This document shows positions 8,720-18,555 of a stretch of 59,708 nucleotides of DNA, one piece after another. The notes under the pieces are model-generated. The model did no database searches and was not told the DNA's origin. It was given only the letters and a program-made list of their open reading frames with translations. Positions within the stretch are counted from its first letter, which is position 1. Each line of letters begins with the position of its first letter. A program made the position numbers and the translations under genes. Origin of the DNA: Acidimicrobiales bacterium (GTDB taxonomy: Bacteria; Actinomycetota; Acidimicrobiia; Acidimicrobiales; GCA-2861595); the NCBI GenBank assembly GCA_036262515.1, contig DATAIT010000080.1, positions 1-59,708 on the forward strand, in the 5' to 3' direction.

Positions 8720-10583
8720 CCGCCGCCAGGGCGACCACGGCCGCTTCCACCTCGGAGTACAGGAACCGCTGGCCCTGGACCTTCGAGATGGATCGGGCGT
8801 CGACCAGGAACTCGGCCCGCACCATGGCGCAGAGGTGGCCCAGGTTCATCTCCGGCACGAGCACCTTGGCATAGCGCTGCACCACCTCGCCGAGGTTCGA
8901 CGGCCACGGGTTGAGGTGCCTGAGGTGGGCGTGCGCCACCGGACGGCCGCGCCGTCGCAGCCGCTCGGCCGCCGCCGCGATGGAGCCGTAGGTGGAACCC
9001 CAGCCCAGGAGCAGGACGTCGGCGCTACCGGTGGGGTCGTCGACCTCGACGGGCGGGATGTCGCCGGCGATACCGGCGATCTTGGCCGCCCGGGTGCGCA
9101 CCATCAGTTCGTGGTTGGCCGGGTCGTAGCTGATGTCGCCGGTGGCTTCGGCCTTCTCGAGCCCGCCGATGCGGTGCTCGAGGCCGGGCGTCCCTGGCAC
9201 TGCCCACGGTCGGGCCAGCGTGGTCGGGTTGCGCAGGTAGGGCTGGAACTCCGGCGAGCCGTCGGGGGCCGTGGCATTGGGCAGGATGGCGAACGGGACG
9301 CTGATGTCGGGCAGGTCGGCCAGCTGGGGGAGCCGCCACGGCTCCGCACCGTTGGCCAGCGAGGCGTCGGACAGCAGGATGACGGGCGTGCGGTACTTGA
9401 GGGCCAGCCGGGCCGCCTCGATGGCGGCGTCGAAGCAGTCGCCGGGCGTGCGGGCGGCCACGATCGGAAGGGGCGCCTCGCCGTGGCGGCCGTACATGGC
9501 CATGAGGAGGTCGGACTGCTCGGTCTTGGTCGGCAGACCGGTGGACGGGCCGGCGCGCTGCACGTCGATGACCACGAGCGGCAGCTCGAGGCTGACGGCC
9601 AGGCCCAGCGTCTCCGCTTTGAGGTCCATCCCCGGCCCGCTCGTGGTGGTGACGCCGAGGTGGCCTCCGAAAGCAGCGCCCAGGGCGGCGCCGGCGGCGG
9701 CGATCTCGTCCTCCGCCTGCATGGTGCGCACGCCGAAGTTCTTGTACCTGGAGAGCTCGTGGAGGATGTCGGACGCCGGCGTGATGGGGTACGAGGCGAG
9801 GAACAGCGGCAGCTTGGCCAGCTGGGCGGCGGCGATGAGGCCCCAGGCCAGCGCCGCGTTGCCGGTGATGTTGGTGTAGGTGCCCGGCCGGAAGGTGGTG
9901 GGCCTGATGTGGGCGGGGGCGCCGAACAACTCGGCCGTCTCGCCGAAGTTGTAGCCCGCCTTGAACGCCAGGGTGTTGGCCTCCGCGACCATGGGCTTCG
10001 ACTTGAATCGCTCGGCGATCCACCCGAGCGTCACCTCGGTGGGCCGCGTGTACATCCACGACAGCAGGCCGAGGGCGAAGAAGTTCTTGCTGCGCTCGGC
10101 GTCGCGCGACCGGGCGCCGCTCGGCTTCGCCGCCTCGAGCGTCATCGAGGTCATCGGGACCTCGTAGACGGTGTAGCCGGCCAGCGACCCGTCGGTCAGC
10201 GGGTTCACCTCGTATCCCGCCTTGGCCAGGCTGCGCTCGTCGAAGGCGTCGCTGTTCACGATCAAGGTGCTGCCCGGCTGGGCGTCGCCGACGTTGGCCC
10301 GCAGGGCGGCCGGGTTCATGGCGACCAGCACGTTCGGCGAGTCGCCCGGCGTGAGGATGTCGTGGTCCGAGATGTGGATCTGGAACGCCGAGACGCCGGC
10401 CATCGTGCCCGCCGGTGCCCGGATCTCGGCCGGGTAGTCCGGCATGCTGGCGAGGTCGTTGCCGAACACCGCGCTCGAGAGGGTGAAGCGGTCGCCGGTG
10501 AGCTGCATCCCGTCGCCCGAGTCACCCGCGAAGCGGATGACCACGGTGTGCAGGTCCGCCGGCTGCTCGGCGATCTCGCTCAC
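8712..10583 (-). CDS. korA: 2-oxoacid:ferredoxin oxidoreductase, fused gamma-alpha subunit
   Basis: The 623-residue protein starts with a gamma domain (residues 1 to about 190; FAGDSGDGMQLTGDRF, then PDYPAEIRAPAG) fused to the alpha pyrimidine-binding domain (about 220-430; LFLASYPITPASDILHE and TTSGPGMDLKAE) and a C-terminal transketolase-like domain (WGSTYGSIAAA). This gamma-alpha fusion is the usual actinobacterial KorA layout. The GTG start is preceded by AAGGAGG. It partners KorB downstream and may take electrons from the 2-oxoglutarate node supplied by the glutamate dehydrogenase encoded nearby. Confidence 0.9.
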
Positions 10584-10664
10584 AGCTACCTCCTTGGCGC
10601 TCGGTGCAAAGCCTACGCCGCAGGCGGCCCTATTCCGTCGCCCGGGGCGGTGTGCGGGGGGCCC

Positions 10665-13600
10665 TCACACTGCCTGGGGCTCGACCTCGAACGCCCGCCA
10701 CATCTCGGCGTAGCGGCCCCCCCGTGCGAGCAGGTCGGCGTGCGGCCCCTGCTCGACGATGCGGCCGCCGTCGACCACCACCACCCGGTCGGCGCCGGCA
10801 GCCGAGGGCAGGCGATGGGCGACGACCAGGGTGGTGCGCCCACGGGACAGCACCTGCATGGCCCGCGTCACCCGCGCCTCGGTGACGAGGTCGAGATTGG
10901 ACGTCGCCTCGTCGAGGAGCAGGACGGCGGGATCCACCAGATGGGCGCGGCTGAGGGCGATGAGCTGGCGTTGCCCGGCCGACAGCGAGCGGCCCCGCTC
11001 GGTGACGGGGTGGAGGTAGCCGCCCGGCAGTCCGGCGATGAGGTCATGGGCCCCGACGGCACGAGCCGCCGCCTCCACCTCTGCGTCGCTCACGCCGGCG
11101 CGCCCGTAGGCGATGTTGTCGCGGATGGTGCCGGAGAACAGGAAGACCTCCTGGGGGACGTACCCCAGCTGGCGCCGGTAGGCATCGAGGTCGATCTCGG
11201 TCAACGCCACGCCGTCCACGAGCATGGCGCCCTCGGTAGGGTCGTAGAAGCGGGCGACGAGCTTGACGATGGTGGACTTGCCGGCGCCCGTCTCGCCCAC
11301 CAGGGCGATGCGCTCCCCGGGGCGCACGTCGAGATCGACGCCGGCGAGGGCGTCGGTGTCCGTGCCCGGGTACCGGAAGCGCACCCCCTCGAACCGCAGG
11401 GCGCCGGTGATCCGGCCCACGGCCACGGGCGACGCCGGGCGCGGGGTGGAGGACGGCGTGGCCAGCAGCTCGCCCACCTTGACCATCGAGGCTCGGGCCT
11501 GCTGATACGTGTCGAACACCTGGGACAACTGCTGGATGGGCGAGAACAGCTGGTTCAGGTAGAGCAGGAAGGCGATGAGCTCGCCGGCCGTGAGGTGCCC
11601 GGAGCGGATCTGGGAGGCGCCGACGCCGAGCACGACCGCCGCCGCCACCTGCGAGAGGAGCTCCACGAACGGGAAGTAGGTGGCCACGAGGCGCTGGGCG
11701 CCGAGCCGGGCGTTGAAGTACTCACGGCTCACCCGGCGGAACTCGCCGATGTTGCGCTTCTCCCTTCCGTAGGCCTGCGCCACCCGCACGCCGGAGAGGC
11801 TCTCCTGGAGGTTGGCGTTCACCGTGGCGATGCGATCGCGTGCGGTGTCGTAGGCGGCCGCCGACATGCGCCGGAACCACACGGTGGCGGCCACCAGCGG
11901 GATCAGCACGGTCATGGTCGCAAGAGACAGCCGCACGTCCATCAAGAGCATGAGGACGGCGACGCCGGCGAAGCTGAACATGCTCACCACCGCGAGGAGC
12001 AGCCCGTTCTGGAGCAGCGTCGACAGGCTCTCCACGTCGGTCGTCATACGGGTCATGATCCGGCCCGGCATCTCGCGGTCGTAGTAGTCGAGCCCCAGGC
12101 TCTGCAGATGCCGGAAGATGCCGACGCGCAGCCCGAACAGCAGCTCCTCGGCCGTCCGTCGCGTGTAGCTCTGCTGGACGTACACGTTGGCCCAGTTGGC
12201 CACCACCACGGCCAGGAAGGCGGCGCTGGTGGCCCACAGAGCCGCCTCGGAACCACCCACGACGCCTCTGTCAATGCCGGACCGCACGAGGACCGGTCCG
12301 GCCAGTGAGGCGGCGGTGTCGAGCAGGACCAGGGTGAGACCGATCGCCAGCTGGCGGCGGTAGGGGCGCAGGAAGCTGCGCAGGCTGAACGCCGACGTCG
12401 TGGCGGTCCCGACGACCTCCAGGGCCCGTGGCGACGGGACATCGGTGGGCGGAGGCAACGCCGCCAGCGCCGCCAGCAGCTCCGGCGTGGGCCCCATCCG
12501 GGACATGAAGTCGGCCGCCTGCGGGCCCCCGAAGGACCGGCCGTGACCGGCGCCGGTGACCGTGGCGCCGGCCGGCGGGGCGGACGCGGCGGGGGCGGGA
12601 GGGGCGCCGTCCACCGGCCGCCAGGCGGCAGGCGTGACGCCGCCGCTCTCGATGGCGACGGTCCCCGCCCCGGCGGTCCCGTCGGCGGTCTCCGCCCCTG
12701 CGGTCTCGTCGGCAGTCTCCGCCCCGGCGGCAGCGACGTCAGCGGCGGCCGCCGTCCTCGCGGGTGCGCCGGACTCGTCGTCGCCTTCGCACCCGTCGCC
12801 GGGCCCGGCCAGCAGGGTGCGGTAGAGCGGGCTGCGCACCAGCAGGTCGGCGTGGGTGCCGACGTCGACGACGGCGCCGCCGTCGACGACGGCGATCCGA
12901 TCGGCCAGTCGGAGCGTCGATCGGCGGTGGGCCACGAGCAGGGTCGTGCGACCCCGGAGCAGGCGGCGCAGCGTGGCGTGGATCTCCTCCTCGACGCGTG
13001 CATCGATAGCGGAGGTGGCGTCGTCGAGGACGAGGATCCGCGGGTCGGTGAGCAGGGCGCGAGCGAGCGCCACCCGCTGGCGCTGGCCGCCCGACAGGGT
13101 CAGGCCCCGCTCTCCCAGCACGGTGTCATACCCATCCGGCAGCGCCGTCAGGAACTCGTGCGCCTCGGCCGCCCGGGCCGCGGCCACGACCTCGTCGTCG
13201 GTGGCGTCCGGCCGCCCGTAGGCGATATTGGCCCGGACGGTGTCGGAGAACAGGAACGTCTCCTCGAACACCACGCCGACCTGGCGCCGCAGCGAGTCGA
13301 AGGTGACGTCGCGCACGTCCACCCCGTCCACCCGCACGGCACCGGCAAGCGCGTCGTAGAACCGTGGCAGCAGCATGGCCACCGTCGACTTGCCGGATCC
13401 CGACGCTCCCACCAGCGCCACCGTCTCGCCCGGCGCGACCCGCAGGTTGAAGCCGGACAGGACCGGGCGCGACCGCTGGTAGCCGAAGCTCACGTCGTCG
13501 AACACGACCTCGCCGGTGACCTCCGGAAGCACCCGGGCGCCGTCGCGCTCGACCACGTCGGGGTTGGCGTCGAGGATGTCGAAGATGCGCTCGACGCCCG

Positions 13601-14567
13601 CTCGGGCCTGCTGCGCAACGACCAGCAGGGCGGACAGCATGCGCACCGGCGCCACCAGCTGGATCAGGTACGACGAGAACGCCAGGAAGGTGCCGACGCT
13701 GATCCGCCCGTGCAGGGCCAGCCAGCCGCCCAGGGCCAGGACCGCGACCTGGGCCAGGGCGGGGACCATCTGGAACGTCGCCGTGGACCGGGCCTCGATG
13801 CGAGCCGAGCGAACGCGGGAAGCGAACAGCCGCTGACTCGCACGGGTGAGCCGGTCCAGCTCGTGCTGCTCCTGGCCGAACGCCTTCACGACCCGCACGC
13901 CCGTGACCACCTCGTCCACCACGCCGGCGACCTCGCCCGCCTTCTGCTGGGCATCCCAGGCGGCGGGGAACACCGTGGTGCGCATGCGGACGGCGAGGAC
14001 GAGCAGCACCGGCACCGCCACCAGGGCGATCACCGTGAGAAGGGGAGAGAGCACGGCCATGATCACCAGCGACAGCACGAGCAGCACCACGTTCCCGGTC
14101 GTGAGCGGGAGGAAGGCGAGCAACCCCTGCACGATCATGACGTCGCCCGTGGCCCGGGAGACGAGCTGGCCGGTGTGGGACTGGTCGTGGCGGGCGAAGT
14201 CGAGGCGCTGGAGGCGGGCGTAGATGTCGTTGCGCAGGTCGTCCTGCACGTCGAGCGCCACCCGGCCGCCCACGTAGCGCCGCACGTGGGCGGCGCCGAA
14301 CTGGGCGAGGCCGGCCAGCACCAGCACGGTCAGCCATGGGAGGAGCGGCCTGCGGTGGCCCAGCACCACGTCGTCCACCACGACCTTCTGGACGAGCGGC
14401 GTCAGGGCGGTGACCGTGAGGCCGACGACCGCGGCGCCGAATCCCACGACGACGTCACGGAGGTGGGCTCGCAGGTACGGCCACAGGCGGCGGATCCAGC
14501 TCACCCGATTGCCGGCGGCCGCCGGCACCTGGAGCTGGGGTCCGTCGCGTTCGGTCTCGTCGGGCAT
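10665..14567 (-). CDS. Four-domain fused ABC exporter (TMD-NBD-TMD-NBD)
   Basis: A 1300-residue single-chain type IV ABC exporter. The first half has six membrane spans (about residues 30-320), Walker A GASGSGKST (near 388) and the signature LSGGQRQRV (near 489). The second half has spans from about 730, Walker A GETGAGKST (near 1089) and a signature altered to LSAGQRQ (near 1191). The halves are joined by a low-complexity linker (about 580-720) with repeated ETADxTAGA units. The first NBD has LDDAT in place of the catalytic Glu of Walker B, while the second has LLDEATS. One ATP site is therefore probably degenerate, as in many asymmetric multidrug exporters. The start is ATG 14567, after AAAGG; upstream frame is Arg-rich shadow. 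Confidence 0.9.
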   Translation of the reverse strand: MPDETERDGPQLQVPAAAGNRVSWIRRLWPYLRAHLRDVVVGFGAAVVGLTVTALTPLVQKVVVDDVVLGHRRPLLPWLTVLVLAGLAQFGAAHVRRYVGGRVALDVQDDLRNDIYARLQRLDFARHDQSHTGQLVSRATGDVMIVQGLLAFLPLTTGNVVLLVLSLVIMAVLSPLLTVIALVAVPVLLVLAVRMRTTVFPAAWDAQQKAGEVAGVVDEVVTGVRVVKAFGQEQHELDRLTRASQRLFASRVRSARIEARSTATFQMVPALAQVAVLALGGWLALHGRISVGTFLAFSSYLIQLVAPVRMLSALLVVAQQARAGVERIFDILDANPDVVERDGARVLPEVTGEVVFDDVSFGYQRSRPVLSGFNLRVAPGETVALVGASGSGKSTVAMLLPRFYDALAGAVRVDGVDVRDVTFDSLRRQVGVVFEETFLFSDTVRANIAYGRPDATDDEVVAAARAAEAHEFLTALPDGYDTVLGERGLTLSGGQRQRVALARALLTDPRILVLDDATSAIDARVEEEIHATLRRLLRGRTTLLVAHRRSTLRLADRIAVVDGGAVVDVGTHADLLVRSPLYRTLLAGPGDGCEGDDESGAPARTAAAADVAAAGAETADETAGAETADGTAGAGTVAIESGGVTPAAWRPVDGAPPAPAASAPPAGATVTGAGHGRSFGGPQAADFMSRMGPTPELLAALAALPPPTDVPSPRALEVVGTATTSAFSLRSFLRPYRRQLAIGLTLVLLDTAASLAGPVLVRSGIDRGVVGGSEAALWATSAAFLAVVVANWANVYVQQSYTRRTAEELLFGLRVGIFRHLQSLGLDYYDREMPGRIMTRMTTDVESLSTLLQNGLLLAVVSMFSFAGVAVLMLLMDVRLSLATMTVLIPLVAATVWFRRMSAAAYDTARDRIATVNANLQESLSGVRVAQAYGREKRNIGEFRRVSREYFNARLGAQRLVATYFPFVELLSQVAAAVVLGVGASQIRSGHLTAGELIAFLLYLNQLFSPIQQLSQVFDTYQQARASMVKVGELLATPSSTPRPASPVAVGRITGALRFEGVRFRYPGTDTDALAGVDLDVRPGERIALVGETGAGKSTIVKLVARFYDPTEGAMLVDGVALTEIDLDAYRRQLGYVPQEVFLFSGTIRDNIAYGRAGVSDAEVEAAARAVGAHDLIAGLPGGYLHPVTERGRSLSAGQRQLIALSRAHLVDPAVLLLDEATSNLDLVTEARVTRAMQVLSRGRTTLVVAHRLPSAAGADRVVVVDGGRIVEQGPHADLLARGGRYAEMWRAFEVEPQAV

Positions 14568-14584
14568 CTCGACCTTTGCCAACA

Positions 14585-15130
14585 CTACGCGACCAAACGG
14601 TCGAGGTCTCCGGACGGGTCGAACAGTTGCGGGCGGATGTGGACCATGGCCGGCAAGCGTGGCGGCTCGCTGAACCCGAACCCGGCCGGAGCCCAACGGC
14701 GCTCGAGGGGGCCGAGGTCCCGACCGGCGATCGACGCCCGTCCCGCCGTGACACGCCGGTACTCGTCGGCCACGTACCACTCCCGTACGCCGGACGGGCT
14801 GACCCCGAAGGTGCGCACGCCGAGGAGCGCCCGCGCCAACGGTCCCTCGATCCAGCGCGTGATTCCCGGTGGACGCATGACGGCGAGCGGGATGCGCCAA
14901 CCCGGACCGGCGTCGAGACGGACCCGCAGATCACCCGCCTCGACATCGAGCGACGCCGGCGCCTGGTGGGCGTGGAGCGTCACGACCTCGACCCGGTCGA
15001 ACCCGTAGACGGCCGAGACGAAGCGAGCCACGCGATCCGTGCCCACGAGCAGCGCTCGCTCACCGGTGGGCGAGGCCCAGAAGACGTCGGTGAACGCGCC
15101 CACCGGCGACGCCACCCACGAGCCGATCAC
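14585..15130 (-). CDS. Conserved-looking hypothetical protein
   Basis: About 181 residues if started at GTG 15130; no ATG gives a sensible N-terminus and residues just upstream (SSAGFASGDR) also look coding. I do not recognise a family. The sequence is rich in beta-prone stretches (GERALLVGTDRVARFVSAVYG, VRLDAGPGWRIPLAV) and ends in a Pro-rich tail (LPAMVHIRPQLFDP). There is no signal peptide or membrane segment. It ends 17 bases before the ABC exporter start and follows a small membrane protein gene, so the three may be one transcript. Confidence 0.55.
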   Translation of the reverse strand: MIGSWVASPVGAFTDVFWASPTGERALLVGTDRVARFVSAVYGFDRVEVVTLHAHQAPASLDVEAGDLRVRLDAGPGWRIPLAVMRPPGITRWIEGPLARALLGVRTFGVSPSGVREWYVADEYRRVTAGRASIAGRDLGPLERRWAPAGFGFSEPPRLPAMVHIRPQLFDPSGDLDRLVA

Positions 15131-15171
15131 GAACCGGTCGCCGGACGCGAAGCCGGCGCTCGAGATCGTGC

Positions 15172-15396
15172 CTACGAGCCGATGTCGGCGCGGTCGGGGT
15201 TGCGCTTGCGGTTCCGGGAGACGATCGACCATGCCGCCACTGCGAATGCCACGGAGACGACGGCCAGCACCATGTGCACGGCCTTGAAGGCGGTGTTCCG
15301 CTCGTCGTCGCGGAGGATGTTCCACATGCGCGTGACCCACACGTAGACGGTCCACCCGGCGAAGGCCCTGAGGACGAGGGCGTCACGGCGCGACAT
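15172..15396 (-). CDS. Small membrane protein
   Basis: A 74-residue protein from ATG 15396. The first 25 residues are amphipathic, with aromatic VYVWVTRMWNILRD. Residues about 41-60 (VHMVLAVVSVAFAVAAWSIV) are a membrane span, and the tail is basic (SRNRKRNPDR). The frame stays open upstream into tRNA-Ala, but that part reads the tRNA and is not coding. Function unknown; possibly two spans. Confidence 0.6.
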   Translation of the reverse strand: MSRRDALVLRAFAGWTVYVWVTRMWNILRDDERNTAFKAVHMVLAVVSVAFAVAAWSIVSRNRKRNPDRADIGS

Positions 15397-15467
15397 GTCG
15401 TCAAGGTAGCCGGGTCCCACCGCTATCCCCAGTCGCCACCGCTGTCCGGGATGTCTCGCGACATCGG

Positions 15468-15541
15468 TGGAGACGATGGGACTCGAACCCACGACCCCCG
15501 CCTTGCAAAGGCGGTGCTCTAGCCAGCTGAGCTACGTCCCC
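15468..15541 (-). tRNA. alaT: tRNA-Ala (UGC)
   Basis: A complete 74-base cloverleaf. The acceptor arms GGGGACG and CGTCTCC pair with the G3-U70 wobble that identifies alanine tRNAs. The D arm is GCTC...GAGC, the anticodon stem CCGCC/GGCGG surrounds TTTGCAA (anticodon TGC), and the T arm is GTGGG-TTCGAGT-CCCAT. The discriminator is A and CCA is not encoded. In many actinobacteria it lies next to tRNA-Ile beside gyrA; here the two are 15 kb apart. Confidence 0.97.
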
Positions 15542-15892
15542 GGGGGTTGCAGAAATACTGGGAGAAAACCTCCCAGTCCGGCTGCGAACCGACCAGGGCA
15601 GTGATGTTACTGGCCGCTGGCGGGCGGGCCGAGCAGAGATTCCAGGTGAGTAGGCGCCCCACGCCTAACGGCGGCCGCCGACCGAACCCCAGGCGCGCCG
15701 AAGCAGTCGCCGGCTCGTGGCGCTTGCGGCAAGCTGGCTCTCGCGCGCCGAAGCCACCGCCGGACCGGGCCCCTGTGCACCAGCTGCCTGGGGCGAGGCC
15801 GCGGCAGCCGTATTGGCTCACGGCGCGGGCCTTCGTCATCGAACCGAGCTAGGAAGCAGCGGCGGCGCCAGCTAGGCGCGTGCGGCTACCGC
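15542..15892. other. Gene-free stretch upstream of tRNA-Ala
   Basis: No convincing gene was found in these 351 bases; open frames on both strands are Arg/Pro-rich and lack family features. The part next to 15541 must hold the tRNA-Ala promoter (minus strand). A 12-base direct repeat, GCGCGCCGAAGC, occurs at 15693-15704 and 15743-15754, exactly 50 bases apart. Confidence 0.5.
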
Positions 15893-16486
15893 CTACGACT
15901 CGCACGCATATCCGTCGCCGTCGCCGTCGAGGTCGTAGACGTCCGGCCCCACGACCACGAAATCCGTCTCGGTTGCGTAGGCGGCTCCATTACCAGAGCC
16001 GCCAGCGCAGTCCACGTCGGGGGCATCAGGAGGTAGGCACGCACCCTGGTACGAGGGATGGCAGCCATCCGACGTCCTTCCTCCCAGATCCTGCGTCGCT
16101 GTCGTGTTTGCTGGCGCTGCGGGGACGCGGGGCGCGGGATCGTCGACCGTCGTGGTCGGTCTGACTGTCGTCGTCGTGGTGGACGTGGTGATCGGGAGAG
16201 CGGTCGTTGTCGTGGTGACGGCCGCGGTACTCGTCGTAGTCGCGGCACTTGCAGTCGTGGTCACCTCGGGAGTGGTGGTCGGGACGGTCGGAGCCCTCGG
16301 CAACTGGTCCTCGACAGGTCTTTGGTCAGCGGCTAGCCGAGCGGAATCGTCAGAGAAGGCACCAGCCAGTAGCGACAGCACAACGACTGTGGCGCCCATC
16401 TGTCCCCACCATGGCCAACGCCTGCAGACGCGCCACCCAGCAAGCAAGAAGCGCTTCACGAGCACCGCCCTCCCCCGACGGCACAA
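15893..16486 (-). CDS. Membrane-anchored Excalibur-type calcium-binding protein
   Basis: A 197-residue protein with three parts. A basic N-terminus and one membrane span (about 28-43, MGATVVVLSLLAGAFS) would anchor it. A long linker (about 70-125) is almost pure Thr/Ala/Pro with runs such as TTSTTTTTVRPTTT. The C-terminal module has paired cysteines and ends in DLDGDGDGYACES, the DxDxDGxxCE signature of the Excalibur domain. The module should sit outside the membrane, held away by the (possibly glycosylated) Thr linker. Its function is unknown. The first ATG was chosen as start. Confidence 0.75.
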   Translation of the reverse strand: MCRRGRAVLVKRFLLAGWRVCRRWPWWGQMGATVVVLSLLAGAFSDDSARLAADQRPVEDQLPRAPTVPTTTPEVTTTASAATTTSTAAVTTTTTALPITTSTTTTTVRPTTTVDDPAPRVPAAPANTTATQDLGGRTSDGCHPSYQGACLPPDAPDVDCAGGSGNGAAYATETDFVVVGPDVYDLDGDGDGYACES

Positions 16487-16551
16487 AGCGTCGCAGGATC
16501 GTCAGACGGTCGAAAGGGTCAATTGACCGTTCTCCTCGCGGCGTCGGCGCC

Positions 16552-16980
16552 CTATGGCGAGCCGGGCACGTCTCCGAAACGGCGGCCGCTGAGGCGCCGG
16601 GCCGTGATCTTGAGCCAATTGGGCTTGTCGCCGGGGGCGTGCGCCTCCACGGGGAGGCGGCGCAGCGCTCCCGAGTACTCGTCGATCGAGTCGGTGATGT
16701 CGAACGCCGGTCCCTGGGCCAGCACACTCCAGCCCCAGGCCCCATCGGGGTCGGCGGCGTCGACCTCGAACGCCACCATCGACAGGGGCGTGTCGTCGAG
16801 CTTGGCACCGGGACCGGTGCGGACCACGATGCTGGGCTCCTCGAACACGTAGTTCACGGGCAGGATCACGGGCCACCCGTCGGCGACGAATCCCAGGCGC
16901 CCGAGGTGATGGGCGGCGAGGAGGCCGAGGCACTCGGCTTCGTCGAGCACGTCGAGATGGGGCCGCTGGCGCTCGGGCAT
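16552..16980 (-). CDS. Pyridoxamine 5'-phosphate oxidase-like flavin-binding protein
   Basis: A 142-residue split-barrel protein starting at ATG 16980 (MPERQRPHLDVLDEAEC). The pattern ECLGLLAAHHLGRLGFVADGWPVILPVNYVF matches the PNPOx-like (PF12900 type) family, as does the late WLKITARRLSGRRF. Members bind FMN, F420 or haem and include many uncharacterised actinobacterial oxidoreductases. The cofactor and substrate here cannot be assigned from sequence. It lies downstream of a hairpin terminator of the previous gene and is probably transcribed alone. Confidence 0.75.
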   Translation of the reverse strand: MPERQRPHLDVLDEAECLGLLAAHHLGRLGFVADGWPVILPVNYVFEEPSIVVRTGPGAKLDDTPLSMVAFEVDAADPDGAWGWSVLAQGPAFDITDSIDEYSGALRRLPVEAHAPGDKPNWLKITARRLSGRRFGDVPGSP

Positions 16981-17049
16981 GGACCGTTCATACCCCATGG
17001 CGCCGCCGCACGGCGGACCGAGGCGCCACCGGGCTCGCGCCTCCGGGGA

Positions 17050-17082
17050 GGGACGGCCGGGCGCCAGCCGCCCGGCCGTCCC
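17050..17082 (-). terminator. Strong hairpin terminator
   Basis: GGGACGGCCGGGCG (17050-17063) and CGCCCGGCCGTCCC (17069-17082) form a perfect 14-base-pair stem with a 5-base loop, 6 bases past the stop of the Gly-rich protein gene on the minus strand. No U-tract follows. Confidence 0.75.
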
Positions 17083-17088
17083 CCCGGA

Positions 17089-17424
17089 TCAGTCGCGGTC
17101 GAAGTCGTCGGTGCGGGAGGCGCGGTCCCCGGTGCCGGGGTCGGGGATCTTGTCGCCCGAGACCTCGTCGCCGTCGGGGTTGACGGCAGATGCCACACCG
17201 TGGCCCGTCGCCCCGCCGGCCACACCGCCGACCAGGCCGCCCACGACGGCGCCTGGGGGACCGGCGACCGCCATCCCGGCCACCGCCCCGACCGTCGCAC
17301 CGGCGCCGGTTCCCGTACCGGTGCCGACCGGATGATCGTCACGGTTCTCGGCGTTGGGGTCGTCGATACGGCGCTCGTCGTCGCGGCCGGTGTGGATCAA
17401 TTCGTCGTCCTGATGACTGGGCAT
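17089..17424 (-). CDS. Small Gly-rich (glycine-zipper) protein
   Basis: The 111-residue protein starts at ATG 17424 behind GAGGAGGAAC, an excellent ribosome-binding site. The N-terminus is acidic and hydrophilic. Residues about 35-80 are built of GxxxG-type repeats ([19 protein letters not shown], then [15 protein letters not shown]), a glycine-zipper pattern that can form two tightly packed membrane helices. The tail is acidic. Similar proteins are often stress-induced, but no function is claimed here. Confidence 0.7.
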   Translation of the reverse strand: MPSHQDDELIHTGRDDERRIDDPNAENRDDHPVGTGTGTGAGATVGAVAGMAVAGPPGAVVGGLVGGVAGGATGHGVASAVNPDGDEVSGDKIPDPGTGDRASRTDDFDRD

Positions 17425-17575
17425 CGTTCCTCCTCGCTCTGACACGTGGCTGCTCGTGCCCATGTCGGGCAGCGGCCAAACGGCTCTGGACGACCACCCG
17501 GGCATTTGCACCACGGCGGTCGCGGGTAAGAGTGCGAGATTGTCGGAAGAGCCGTCCGGCTGCGAAAGGAGAACC

Positions 17576-18550
<975 letters not shown>

Positions 18551-18555
18551 CGACC

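Noticed and set aside
15547-15852. 101-codon plus-strand frame between tRNA-Ala and the Excalibur gene
   Set aside because: No ribosome-binding site, Arg/Pro-rich composition, no domain; a minus-strand frame of equal length is equally unconvincing.
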